Under the pieces are notes generated by a model. It did not search any database. It saw nothing but the letters and a program-made list of their open reading frames with translations, and was not told where the DNA came from. 64,000 nt of DNA from Myxococcales bacterium. Its GTDB lineage: Bacteria; Myxococcota_A; Polyangia; Nannocystales; Nannocystaceae. Positions 20,349-28,263 of this stretch are shown one piece after another. Within the stretch, counting starts at the first letter, position 1, and the number at the start of each line of letters is the position of its first letter. The DNA lies in contig JACKDV010000002.1 in the NCBI GenBank assembly GCA_020633315.1, positions 434,001 through 498,000 of the forward strand. Direction: 5' to 3'. Made by a program: the position numbers and the translations under genes.

Positions 20349-21032
20349 CTAGGACAGCGGCGGGATCTGCCAGTCGACCGGCTCGCGCCCGGCCGCCTCC
20401 AGGGCCGCGTTGACCTGCGAGAACGGACGGCTGCCCATGAACTTCTTGACCGACAGCGGGGAGGGGTGCGCTCCCTCGACCAGGGCGTGGCGGCTGGTGT
20501 CGACCAGCTTGGCCTTCTTGCGCGCGTAGCCGCCCCACAGCAGGAACACCACCGGCTCCTCCTTCGCGTCGACCGCCTTGATGACCGCGTCGGTGAGCTT
20601 CTCCCAGCCCTTGTTCTTGTGGGAGTTGGGCTCGTGCGCGCGCACGGTGAGCACCGCGTTGAGCATGAGCACGCCCTGGCGCGCCCAGTGCTCGAGGTAG
20701 CCGTGGTCGGGGATCGTGCAGCCGAGGTCGTCCTCGAGCTCCTTGTAGGCGTTGCGCAGCGACGGCGGCACCTTGATGCCGGGGCGCACCGAGAAGCACA
20801 GCCCGTGCGCCTGGTCGTTGTCGTGGTACGGGTCCTGGCCCAGCAGCAGCACCTTGACCTTGCCGTAGGGGGTGTACGCCAGCGCGTTGAACACGTCCTC
20901 CTCGGGAGGGAAGACCTCGTGCTGCTTGCGCTCGGCGGCCACGAAGCTCGTGAGCTGCTTCCAGTAGGGCTTGCTCAGCTCGCCCGAGAGCACCTCGTGC
21001 CAGTCGCCGGGGAATCGGAACGATGCGGTCAT
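20349..21032 (-). CDS. ung: Uracil-DNA glycosylase
   Basis: 227 residues, the normal family 1 UDG length. It removes uracil from DNA as the first step of base-excision repair. The water-activating motif GQDPYH is at residues 65-70, the pocket Asn in LLLNA-like VLMLNAVLTV is near 125, and the DNA-intercalation loop HPSPLS is at 189-194. AHGLCFSV is also typical. It lies 3 nt after nth, so two glycosylases of the same pathway are co-expressed. Start ATG at 21032. Confidence 0.97.
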   Translation of the reverse strand: MTASFRFPGDWHEVLSGELSKPYWKQLTSFVAAERKQHEVFPPEEDVFNALAYTPYGKVKVLLLGQDPYHDNDQAHGLCFSVRPGIKVPPSLRNAYKELEDDLGCTIPDHGYLEHWARQGVLMLNAVLTVRAHEPNSHKNKGWEKLTDAVIKAVDAKEEPVVFLLWGGYARKKAKLVDTSRHALVEGAHPSPLSVKKFMGSRPFSQVNAALEAAGREPVDWQIPPLS

Positions 21033-21035
21033 CTC

Positions 21036-21671
21036 TTACTTGGCCTCTCGCTTGGGGCAGATGTCGTCCATGGGGCAGGCGCCGCACTCGGGGGCGCGCG
21101 CCTTGCAGATGTAGCGGCCCAGCAACACCATCGCGGGGCCGAAGTGGGTCCAGTCGTCCTTGGGCAGCGCGCGCATCAGGTCGTCCTCGATGCGGTCGCC
21201 CTTGCTCTGCTTGGTCAGGCCCATGCGCTGGCTGACCCGGGCCACGTGGGAATCCACGATGATCCCCGAGGGGATCCCGAAGGCCATGTTGAGCACCACG
21301 TTGGCCGTCTTGCGCGCCACCCCGGGCAGGGTGCACAGCTCGTCCATCTTGGCGGGGACCTCGCCGCCGTAGCGGGCGAGGATCTCGCGTGCGGCTCCCT
21401 GGATCGCCTTGGCCTTGGTCTTGTACGAGCCGGTCGGTCGCACGTCCTGCTCGAGCTCCTCGAGCTCGGCGTCGGCGAGGGCCTGGGGATCGGGGTACTT
21501 GGGAAAGAGCGTCGCGGTGACTCGGTTGACGCGCTCGTCCGTGCAGCGCGCGGCGAGGATGGTGGCGACGAGGAGCTGGAAGGGGGTTTCGAAGTCGAGC
21601 TCGTAGCGGGCGTCGGGATGGAGCTCGCGGAGGCGTTGCTCGACCTGGTCGATCGGTGCGGGCTGGGTCAT
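21036..21671 (-). CDS. nth: Endonuclease III (DNA glycosylase/AP lyase)
   Basis: 211 residues, as in E. coli Nth. It excises oxidised pyrimidines and cuts the abasic site. The helix-hairpin-helix LPGVARKTA is at 115-123 with catalytic Lys 121, and catalytic Asp 140 lies in IVDSHVAR. The 4Fe-4S cluster loop is intact: C189, C196, C199, C205 with the canonical C-x6-C-x2-C-x5-C spacing. ATG 21671 is chosen because similarity begins just after it and a TATGCT box lies 12 nt upstream; the frame is open further up without similarity. First gene of the nth-ung pair. Confidence 0.96.
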   Translation of the reverse strand: MTQPAPIDQVEQRLRELHPDARYELDFETPFQLLVATILAARCTDERVNRVTATLFPKYPDPQALADAELEELEQDVRPTGSYKTKAKAIQGAAREILARYGGEVPAKMDELCTLPGVARKTANVVLNMAFGIPSGIIVDSHVARVSQRMGLTKQSKGDRIEDDLMRALPKDDWTHFGPAMVLLGRYICKARAPECGACPMDDICPKREAK

Positions 21672-21683
21672 CGGTGCGGGGCG

Positions 21684-21689
21684 AGCATA
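21684..21689 (-). promoter_or_regulatory. Putative -10 box (TATGCT) for nth
   Basis: On the minus strand CGCTATGCT lies 12 nt before the nth ATG, matching the GCTAnnnT boxes seen before other genes in this window. Confidence 0.4.
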
Positions 21690-21881
21690 GCGGGCAGCAG
21701 CGGGCCGTGGATCGAGCCCCGCGCCGTGGTCCGCGGCCCTTCGGCCGGCCAGGGTCGTCGCGCGCCTCGCGAGGGCGTGAGCGCGTCGCTCAGCCCGGCC
21801 GTCTACCGTGTTTTGCCCCGTGATCTCGATTGGTTGCCGAGGCCCGGGCCCGGGGGCTGCGGCGCGATCGTGCGCTTGTTC

Positions 21882-21941
21882 TTGCGGGTCGCGCAGCCCG
21901 AGGTCTATTCTGAGTATCACCTGCGCCCGACCTGCGCAGGT
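21882..21941 (+). promoter_or_regulatory. Putative promoter plus operator palindrome for UPF0158/DUF429 genes
   Basis: TTGCGG-N18-TATTCT is followed 18 nt later by the palindrome ACCTGCGCAGGT, whose left half is repeated 11 nt upstream. The layout suggests a repressor site overlapping the transcription start. No regulator can be named. Confidence 0.35.
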
Positions 21942-22033
21942 TTCCCTGCACCGACCCACTGATTCCCGGCGCATCGGGCTGACCACCCGAAGCGACAGGC
22001 CGGGGAATCGTACGCGTATGGAGTGACCTACCG

Positions 22034-22684
22034 ATGCGACTCAGCCCCGATGCCTCGAAACCCGATTGGACTGCCCTGGAGACCGCCTTCGAGCACAACG
22101 CCCCCGAGACCCACAGCTACCTGGATCTACAGACCGGCCAGGTGCTGACCATCGTCGACAGCCGTCCCGAGGACGAGGAGAAGCGCCAGCTCGTGCGTCG
22201 CTCCGAGGGCCGCTTCGTGCACCTCGATCCCGCCTCGTCGCGGGAGCAGTACCGCTGGATGGAGCGCTTCGTCTCCTCGGTGGAGGACGAGGGGCTGCGC
22301 GAGCGCCTGGTGCTGGCGATAGACGGCAAGGGGGCCTTCCGCCGCTTCAAGGACGTGCTGCTGTCGTATCCCGTGGAGCGCGATCGGTGGTTCACCTACC
22401 GGGCCAACCTGCTGCGCATCTACATCAATGGCTGGCTGTCCACCAAGGACATCGTGCTGGGCGAGAACCCTCCGTGGGGGGATCCGGCGCAGCCGCCCGA
22501 GCCCGACGTGCCGCTCGAGAAGCCGATCGGCAACCGCGGCGAGGGCCCCACCGAGACCCTGCGTCGGCAGGCTCGCGAGCTCATCGACGCCCTGCCGGCG
22601 CTCGAGCTGCCCTCGGTGATCGCCTACCTGCGATTCCTGCGTGAGAAGGTGCCCTCGGTCGAGCCGGGCGCGACGCCCGAATGA
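22034..22684 (+). CDS. UPF0158 family protein
   Basis: 216 residues. The block SSVEDEGLRERLVLAIDGKGAFRRFKDVLLSYPVERDRWFTYR is characteristic of the UPF0158 family, small cytoplasmic proteins of unknown function (positions about 80-122; key residues the GxGAFRRFK and the final RDRWF). The C-terminal extension contains a Pro-rich stretch and a helix ending FLREKV. ATG at 22034 follows a rather long leader. The stop overlaps the start of the DUF429 gene by 4 nt (ATGA), so both are made together. No catalytic motif is known for this family. Confidence 0.82.
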   Translation: MRLSPDASKPDWTALETAFEHNAPETHSYLDLQTGQVLTIVDSRPEDEEKRQLVRRSEGRFVHLDPASSREQYRWMERFVSSVEDEGLRERLVLAIDGKGAFRRFKDVLLSYPVERDRWFTYRANLLRIYINGWLSTKDIVLGENPPWGDPAQPPEPDVPLEKPIGNRGEGPTETLRRQARELIDALPALELPSVIAYLRFLREKVPSVEPGATPE

Positions 22685-23649
22685 CCGAGACGACCTCCGA
22701 CCCCGTCCGCGGCGCACGCTCGGAGCTGCGCCGCTTCATCGGCGTCGACCTGGGAGGGGGCCGCGGCAAGAACACCGCGGTCGCCCGCCTCGAGCTGGGC
22801 ACGGGCGCGGGGGGACGCCCGCGGCTGACCGTGGCCGAGGCCAAGGTGCGTCATGGGCAGCGCGGGACGGGCCCGGTGCTCGACGAGCCCGAGACCGAGG
22901 CGCTGTTCCGCGACGAGGTGCTGGTGGCCTACCTCGAGCGCTGGGTCGACGATCGCACGGTGGTGGCGATCGACGCCCCGCTCACCCTGCCGCCCTGCAT
23001 CCGCTGCACCCTGCCGTGCCCCACCGTGCCGCGCTGCACCGTGCCCGTGGTGCAGTGGATGCGACGCTGGGCGCCCAAGCTGCGCCGGTACGGGCGCAGC
23101 GACGCGGGCAAGCCCACGATCACGCCCTATACCCAGCGGGCGACCGAGATCCTGCAGCAGGCGGTGGGCATCCGCCCGCGCGAGACCCTGGGGCAGGGGA
23201 CCGGCCCGCTCGCGGCCCGGGCCGCGTACCTGCGACGAGTGCTCTCGCCGCGGCTGCGACTGCACGACAACCTCATCGAGGTCCACCCGCGCGCGACCAT
23301 CGATCGGGTCTTCGGCTCCGACATCGCCCAGCGGGCTCGCCACGGCGACGACGCGCGGGTGTGGGCCACCCGCAAGCAGGTGCTGGTGGGGTTGGTCGAG
23401 GGCATCGCCTTCGACTACGTGTGGCCCGAGCTCGTCGTCCGCAACCCGCACATGTTCCACGCGGTGCTGTGCGCGTTCACGGCGTTCCTCTGGGCCCGCC
23501 ACGGCTACCGCGGGCCGGCCGACGTCGAGGGCTCCACCCCGGTGCGGGCCACCGCCGACGAGCTGACGCGAGCGATCGACGACTTCGACACGCTGTGGCT
23601 GGAGGACGGCTGGGTGTTCGTGCCGCCCGCGTCCGCGCGCCGCCGCTAG
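22681..23649 (+). CDS. DUF429 family protein (predicted RNase H-like nuclease)
   Basis: 322 residues. The N-terminal FIGVDLGGGRGKNTAVARL and the later VVAIDAPLTLPP form the two acidic beta-strand motifs of the DUF429 fold, related to RNase H-like nucleases; IEVHPRATIDRV and the C-terminal FHAVLCAFTAFLWA complete the pattern. A short Cys cluster lies between them (PPCIRCTLPCPTVPRC), possibly a metal site. Translation is coupled to the UPF0158 gene. No membrane segment. Biochemical activity is not established for this family, so nuclease activity is inference. Confidence 0.72.
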   Translation: MTETTSDPVRGARSELRRFIGVDLGGGRGKNTAVARLELGTGAGGRPRLTVAEAKVRHGQRGTGPVLDEPETEALFRDEVLVAYLERWVDDRTVVAIDAPLTLPPCIRCTLPCPTVPRCTVPVVQWMRRWAPKLRRYGRSDAGKPTITPYTQRATEILQQAVGIRPRETLGQGTGPLAARAAYLRRVLSPRLRLHDNLIEVHPRATIDRVFGSDIAQRARHGDDARVWATRKQVLVGLVEGIAFDYVWPELVVRNPHMFHAVLCAFTAFLWARHGYRGPADVEGSTPVRATADELTRAIDDFDTLWLEDGWVFVPPASARRR

Positions 23650-23663
23650 CTAGGCGGCCGCGC

Positions 23664-23890
23664 TCAGTTCATCACGCAGTCGCCGTCGATGCAGGTCTGC
23701 TGCGGATTGCACTTCTTGGTGCAGTCGCCGCAGTGATCGTTGTCGGTCATCAGGTCCACGCAGTCGGCCCCGCACATGGTGCAGCCGGCCGTGGTCCCGC
23801 CACGACCACCCCAGGATCGGCGGCGAGGGCCATCGTCGGGGCACACATGAGCACCGCGAGTACTACCCGGCGCAGGAGCGTCCATCCCAT
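23664..23890 (-). pseudogene. Secreted Cys-rich small protein gene broken by a 1-nt frameshift
   Basis: Two frames together make one plausible protein. From ATG 23890 a good signal peptide reads MGWTLLRRVVLAVLMCAP then TMALAADPG. In the neighbouring frame a Cys-rich, Stig1-like module runs to the stop at 23664 (GCTMCGADCVDL, NDHCGDCTKKC, QQTCIDGDC). The frames join if one base is added to the run of four C (four G on the coding strand) at 23809-23812, giving ADPGGGRGGTTAGC. As sequenced the signal frame loses the Cys module and the Cys frame has no signal peptide. It is a decayed gene, a sequencing error in a homopolymer, or phase variation. Confidence 0.55.
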
Positions 23891-24009
23891 TACGAGGTCG
23901 ATGATATCCCGAAGGTCACCATCGATGGCAACAAGAGGTCGGTCGAGGTACGGCCCACCTGCACATCGGACGACTTTTCCGCGGGGGAGCCCTATGACAT
24001 CGTCCTACC

Positions 24010-26787
24010 GTGGGATCGTCGGGAACCAATTCGCGCGACGGAAAATCGGGAAGCCTGATCCCCGAGCCGCTGGAGCCCAACAAGCTCCTTCCGCTGTGGG
24101 AGCACCCGCTGGGCGAGGTCTTCGGCTCCGGGGTGGGAGGCGAGGAGACGGGGGTGCAGCTCACCGTGCTGTGCAAGGGGCTGCTCGCTGGCGAGATGGA
24201 GCTGCGCCAGTGCGTCGACACCAACGAGTCGCTCGCCGGGCTCGATGATCCCTACATCCAGGTCCTGCTCGAGTCCAAGCGCATCGAGGACGGGCGGGTG
24301 GTGCTGGCCACCCGGCTGCACAAGGGGACCACCCTGGGGCAGCACATGCTCGACGGCCCGATGGCTCCCGAGCGCGTGGTGGGGGTGCTGCGCCAGCTCT
24401 GTCGCGCGCTCGATGCGGCGCATGCCGTGGGCGTGTGCCACGGTGCGCTGTCGGTCTCCAGCGTGATCCTCACCGAGCAGGATGGGCGCGAGGATGCCGT
24501 CCGAGTCGGCGACTTCGGCCTCGACGAGGAGGTCACCCGCGAGAAGCTGGGGGACCACGAGGTCGAGCTCCAGCCGCTGTCTCCCGACAAGCTCGCGGGC
24601 AGCCCGGCCGACGTGAGCGAGGACGTCTACCTGCTGGGGGCGGTCGGCTATGCGGCGCTCGCCGGGCGGCCGGTGTTCGAGGGCAGTCCCGACGAGGTGC
24701 GAAAGGGGCACGAGGGGCGCTCTGCCGATGCGCTCGACTGCGATGCGCCGCTGGCCGCCGTGATCCTGCGCTGTCTCAACAAGGAGCCGAGCAAGCGCTT
24801 CGCCGACATGCGGGCCGTGGACGACGCGCTGGTCGGGGCCCAGCAGCTGCTGGGGCTGATCTCGCCGTGGGACGATCTACCGCCGCTCAAGAAGCGCTCG
24901 GGCGGGGCCACCTCCGCGAGCACCTCGCAGGGACGCCTGGCGGCGCTTGGATCGCTGGGGTCGCTGGGGCGCAGCCTTTCGAAGATCCCGGGGACTCCGG
25001 CGATCGGGATGCCCAAGCCGATCGGGTCGAAGGCCAAGTCGAGCGATGGCGAGGGGAGCGACGCGAGGAAGGAAGCGGCAGTCGAGGCGAAGGCCGAGCC
25101 GGAGGCACCGAGCGCATCACAGACGATGTCGCTCGGGGAGTCGGCGATGCTCGAGATCGTGGACATGGACGACAAGGAGTCCTCGGTGCCGCCGCCTCCA
25201 CCGGGCAAGGGCAAGAGCGAGACGTCGGGGAGCAAGCTTCCGCTGGGCAAGAGCGAGACGTCGGGGAGCAAGCTGCGGCTGTCGGGCAAGAGCGAGTCCT
25301 CCGGTCCGGGCACGCTGCCGCCTCCACCCACCACCAAGGGCTCGGCGATCTCGGGCTCGGGCTTCGATCGCGCGGCCGCCCTGGGGCTGAGCCTCGGTCG
25401 CTCGCGGACCAAGACGCCTTCGGGCAAGCAATCCGCCGTGCCCCCCGCTCCGCCGCCCGGTGGCAAGCGGCCGATCAGCAAGCCGGTGCCCGCGGCCACG
25501 GTCGAGGAAGCCGAGGTCGAGGAGCTCGATGCCGAGGCCGCCGAGTCGATCGCCGACGGCAAGACCGAGGGCAAGGAGGCTGCTGCGGCGGCGAAGGTCG
25601 ACGGCAAGACCGAGGGCGAGAGCGCGGTCGAGGCGAAGGCCGGCGATGGAGCCGAGGCCGAGACGACGAAGGCTGACGAGGCGGAGTCGGACGGAGACGA
25701 TGTCGCAGCGGCGAAGGCCGTTGGGACGACCGCGGCGGCGGCGAAGTCCGCTGAGGCGACGAAGGCCGACGAAGCCGCGGCGGCGAAGGCCGACGAGAAG
25801 TCGGCGGCGGCGAAGTCCGACGAGAAGTCCGCGGCCGCGGCGAAGGCCGACGAGAAGAAGACCGAGGCCGAGCCCGCGGCGGGGAAGGCCGACGACAAGA
25901 AGGCCGCCGTGGCTGCGGCGGCGAAGGCCGAGGAGCCCGAGGAGCTCCGTCCGGCGGCGAAGGCCGAGGAGCCCGAGGGCAAGAAGATCCCCATGTGGAT
26001 CGTGGCCGCCGCGGTCATCCTGATCATCGCCGTGCCGGTGGCGCTGATGTCGGGCGACGAGGAGGCCAAGCCCGAGGTCGCGGCCAAGGCCGGCAAGAAG
26101 GAGCCGACCGCGAAGACGCCGACCAAGGAGGTCGTGCCGCCGGTGGATCCTCCGCCCGTCGAGCCTCCTCCGGTGGAGCCCCCGGTCGAGCCCGTCGGTG
26201 GCTCGGGCGGTGACGAGGTGGCCGAGGCCAGCGGAGGCGAGGCCGGAGCCACCGCCGGTGATGCGATGGCCGAGGGCGATGCCGGAGCCGATGAGGCCGC
26301 GGCGGACGATGGCGCCGCGGCGGACGACGGCGCCGCGGCGGACGACGGCGCCGCGGACGATGGTGCCGCGGCGGACGACGGAGCCGCCGACGATGGAGGT
26401 GTCGCCCCCGAGGTCCCCAAGACCCCGGCCGAGAAGGCACGAGACCTCGTGCGCGCAGGCGACCGCGCCTACGGGGCCGGACAGGTGGCCAAGGCCGAGA
26501 GCAAGTACGAGGCCGCGTTGTCCCTCTATCCCAAGTCCCACGCCGCGGCGGCGGGGCTGGGCCAGATCGCGTTCAACAAGGCCAACTACGCCCGCGCGGC
26601 GTCCTACTTCAGCAAGGCCGTCGCGGCTCGCGGGGGCAGTGCGAAGTACCGGATCCAGTACGGCGATGCCCTGTTCAAGCAGGGCAAGTACGCCGACGCC
26701 AAGACGCAGTACACCAAGGCCAAGAGCCTGGGGCACCCTCAGGCCGCCGCGCGCCTGGCCAAGGTGCAGTCCAAGCTCGGCGGCTGA
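24010..26787 (+). CDS. Membrane-bound pseudokinase with C-terminal TPR domain
   Basis: 925 residues. Residues about 30-285 are a protein-kinase fold with a degraded active site: HRD is replaced by HGA (144-146), the following Asn by Ser, and no VAIK lysine is in place, while DFG (168-170) remains. It is therefore probably catalytically dead. Residues 290-655 are low-complexity, with Lys/Glu/Ala repeats. A transmembrane helix (about 660-681, IPMWIVAAAVILII) is followed by Pro-rich and Asp/Ala-rich repeats, then 2-3 TPR units from about residue 805. GTG 24010 is the first start in frame but lacks a ribosome-binding site; ATG 23994 with GGGGGAG upstream is out of frame, so the true N-terminus is uncertain. 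Confidence 0.75.
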   Translation: MGSSGTNSRDGKSGSLIPEPLEPNKLLPLWEHPLGEVFGSGVGGEETGVQLTVLCKGLLAGEMELRQCVDTNESLAGLDDPYIQVLLESKRIEDGRVVLATRLHKGTTLGQHMLDGPMAPERVVGVLRQLCRALDAAHAVGVCHGALSVSSVILTEQDGREDAVRVGDFGLDEEVTREKLGDHEVELQPLSPDKLAGSPADVSEDVYLLGAVGYAALAGRPVFEGSPDEVRKGHEGRSADALDCDAPLAAVILRCLNKEPSKRFADMRAVDDALVGAQQLLGLISPWDDLPPLKKRSGGATSASTSQGRLAALGSLGSLGRSLSKIPGTPAIGMPKPIGSKAKSSDGEGSDARKEAAVEAKAEPEAPSASQTMSLGESAMLEIVDMDDKESSVPPPPPGKGKSETSGSKLPLGKSETSGSKLRLSGKSESSGPGTLPPPPTTKGSAISGSGFDRAAALGLSLGRSRTKTPSGKQSAVPPAPPPGGKRPISKPVPAATVEEAEVEELDAEAAESIADGKTEGKEAAAAAKVDGKTEGESAVEAKAGDGAEAETTKADEAESDGDDVAAAKAVGTTAAAAKSAEATKADEAAAAKADEKSAAAKSDEKSAAAAKADEKKTEAEPAAGKADDKKAAVAAAAKAEEPEELRPAAKAEEPEGKKIPMWIVAAAVILIIAVPVALMSGDEEAKPEVAAKAGKKEPTAKTPTKEVVPPVDPPPVEPPPVEPPVEPVGGSGGDEVAEASGGEAGATAGDAMAEGDAGADEAAADDGAAADDGAAADDGAADDGAAADDGAADDGGVAPEVPKTPAEKARDLVRAGDRAYGAGQVAKAESKYEAALSLYPKSHAAAAGLGQIAFNKANYARAASYFSKAVAARGGSAKYRIQYGDALFKQGKYADAKTQYTKAKSLGHPQAAARLAKVQSKLGG
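26290..26398 (+). repeat. In-frame minisatellite coding Asp/Gly/Ala repeats
   Basis: A 12-15 nt unit around GCGGACGACGGCGCC is repeated about seven times inside the pseudokinase gene, encoding AADDGA-type repeats between the membrane helix and the TPR region. Copy number may vary between strains. Confidence 0.7.
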
Positions 26788-26834
26788 GGTCGGGGCGATC
26801 GATCCACGCTCGCCCCGGCCGCGTACCGGGGTCG

Positions 26835-27989
26835 ATGGCCTCGCGCTCCCTGCTGCTGATCACCCTGCTCGGGCTGGGATGCGAGCACGCCGCGGCCACC
26901 GGGACGAGCCCCGCACCCACCGCGGCAGGGCGGGCCGGGGCCGTCGCGCCCGTTCCCTCGCGACCGCGCTCGGATCACCTCCTGCTCACCGGTGCACGCA
27001 TTCCCGGTCGCGGCCTGGTCGACGTGGAGGCTCGCGACGGTCGAATCGCCCGCATCCTCCCCGCCGGCACTGGGGCCGAGGGCGAGCGCATCGAGCTCGG
27101 CGGCCGCACCCTCGTGCCCGGGCTGATCGACAGCCACGTGCACCTGGCCTTCCGCTTCGGCGAGGACCGCGACCACGGAGCGCGACACCTCGCCGCGACC
27201 GGCCTCGCGGCGGTGGTGGACCTCGCCGCGCCCATCGAGACCCTCGGCATCGAGCTCCCGCCGCTCCGCCTGGTCGCGTCGGGTCCCATGATCACCGCGC
27301 CGGGCGGCTATCCGACGCGGAGCTGGGGAGCGGGGGGCTACGGTCGCCCCGGCGAGGGCATCGCCGAGCTGCGCCGCTCCGTCGATGCGCTGCACGAGGC
27401 CGGGGCCCGGGTGATCAAGGTGGCCATGCAGGGTCCGCCGTCGCTGTCCGACGAGGAGCTGCGCGCCGTGGTCGAGCGCGCCCACGAGCTCGAGCTGCCG
27501 GTGGTGGCCCACGCCCTCGAGGACGCCGAGGCGCGCCGCGCCGGCCTCGTGGGGATCGACGTGCTCGCCCACGTCCCGCTGGAGCCGCTGCACGACGCGA
27601 CGGTGCGTGCATGGTCGGGGCGCTCGGTGATCTCCACCCTGGGCGCGTTCGGGGGCTCGTCGATCGCGGTGGACAACCTCCGACGCCTCCGCGCGGCCGG
27701 AGCGACGGTGCTCTACGGCACCGACCTCGGCAACCCGGGCGTGCTCGCGACTGGGATCAGCGAGGAGGAGCTCGAGCTGCTCGTGGAGGCGGGGCTCGAC
27801 GGCCCCGCGATCCTCGAGGCCGCCACCGTGGCCCCCGCCGCGCGCTGGGGGCTACCCTCGCTCGGCGCCCTGGAGGAGGGGAGGGCCGCCACCTTCCTCG
27901 TGCTCGACGAGGACCCGTGGCTCGAGCCCACCGCGCTGGCGCACCCAGTGGCCGTCTACGTGGACGGCATCCTGCAGTCGCCCGCCTGA
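26835..27989 (+). CDS. Amidohydrolase-family lipoprotein (imidazolonepropionase-like)
   Basis: 384 residues. The signal peptide ends in LGLGC, followed by an Ala/Pro linker. The metal-dependent amidohydrolase fold follows: LVPGLIDSHVHL (the HxH metal site near residue 100), the bridging lysine in RVIKVAM, histidines in VVAHALE and VLAHVPLE, and the final aspartate in LYGTDLG. The C-terminal ATFLVLDEDP closes the beta-sandwich as in imidazolonepropionase-like and prolidase-like members. It hydrolyses an amide or ester bond in the envelope; the substrate cannot be read from sequence. It starts 47 nt after the pseudokinase gene and may share its transcript. Confidence 0.82.
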   Translation: MASRSLLLITLLGLGCEHAAATGTSPAPTAAGRAGAVAPVPSRPRSDHLLLTGARIPGRGLVDVEARDGRIARILPAGTGAEGERIELGGRTLVPGLIDSHVHLAFRFGEDRDHGARHLAATGLAAVVDLAAPIETLGIELPPLRLVASGPMITAPGGYPTRSWGAGGYGRPGEGIAELRRSVDALHEAGARVIKVAMQGPPSLSDEELRAVVERAHELELPVVAHALEDAEARRAGLVGIDVLAHVPLEPLHDATVRAWSGRSVISTLGAFGGSSIAVDNLRRLRAAGATVLYGTDLGNPGVLATGISEEELELLVEAGLDGPAILEAATVAPAARWGLPSLGALEEGRAATFLVLDEDPWLEPTALAHPVAVYVDGILQSPA

Positions 27990-28002
27990 GCCGAGCTCGG
28001 GC

Positions 28003-28239
28003 TCAGCCCTCGTCGGAGGCGGCGTCGCTCGGCGACGAGTCGCTGCCCGAGACCCCGTCCACCACGTCGTCGACCGCCCCCTCCACGTCGTCGCCCACCT
28101 TGCGGGCGGTGTCGTCGGCCTGATCCACCTCGTGCTCGATGTCGCCTGCGGCCTGCTCGATTACGTTGGGGGAATTGCTGCCGCCGCTGGACTTGCAGGC
28201 GACGACCAGGAGGAAGACGAGGGGGAGAGCGTGGCGCAT
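28003..28239 (-). CDS. Small acidic lipoprotein
   Basis: 78 residues. MRHALPLVFLLVVAC is a compact lipoprotein signal. The mature part is a short amphipathic, acidic segment (VIEQAAGDIEHEVDQADDTA, then DDVEGAVDDVVDGV) with a helical heptad look and a Ser/Asp-rich end. Function unknown; small entericidin-like or Lpp-like envelope lipoproteins come to mind by size only. A TACGAT box 6 nt before the ATG would make the mRNA leaderless. Convergent with the amidohydrolase gene, 13 nt away. Confidence 0.6.
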   Translation of the reverse strand: MRHALPLVFLLVVACKSSGGSNSPNVIEQAAGDIEHEVDQADDTARKVGDDVEGAVDDVVDGVSGSDSSPSDAASDEG

Positions 28240-28245
28240 GATGGG

Positions 28246-28251
28246 ATCGTA
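28246..28251 (-). promoter_or_regulatory. Putative -10 box (TACGAT) for small lipoprotein gene
   Basis: On the minus strand TTGCTACGAT, a TGn-extended TAnnnT box, ends 6 nt before the ATG at 28239, implying transcription starting at the start codon. Confidence 0.45.
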
Positions 28252-28263
28252 GCAAGCGCAGGC

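Larger units (their letters stand above)
21672..22033 (+). other. 362-nt intergenic region with divergent promoters
   Basis: No coding signal is apparent in this divergent gap. On the minus side a TATGCT box (21684-21689) serves nth. On the plus side TTGCGG (21882-21887), an 18-nt spacer and TATTCT (21906-21911) form the most sigma-70-like promoter in the window. The repeat ACCTGCGC occurs at 21919-21926 and again at 21930-21937; the second copy belongs to a perfect 12-bp palindrome, ACCTGCGCAGGT (21930-21941). This sits just downstream of the putative start point, a good place for an operator. Confidence 0.5.

Noticed and set aside
15306..20413. Long plus-strand frames opposite the MoxR and VWA genes
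   Set aside because: Shadow frames antisense to two genes with clear motifs; no recognisable protein features.
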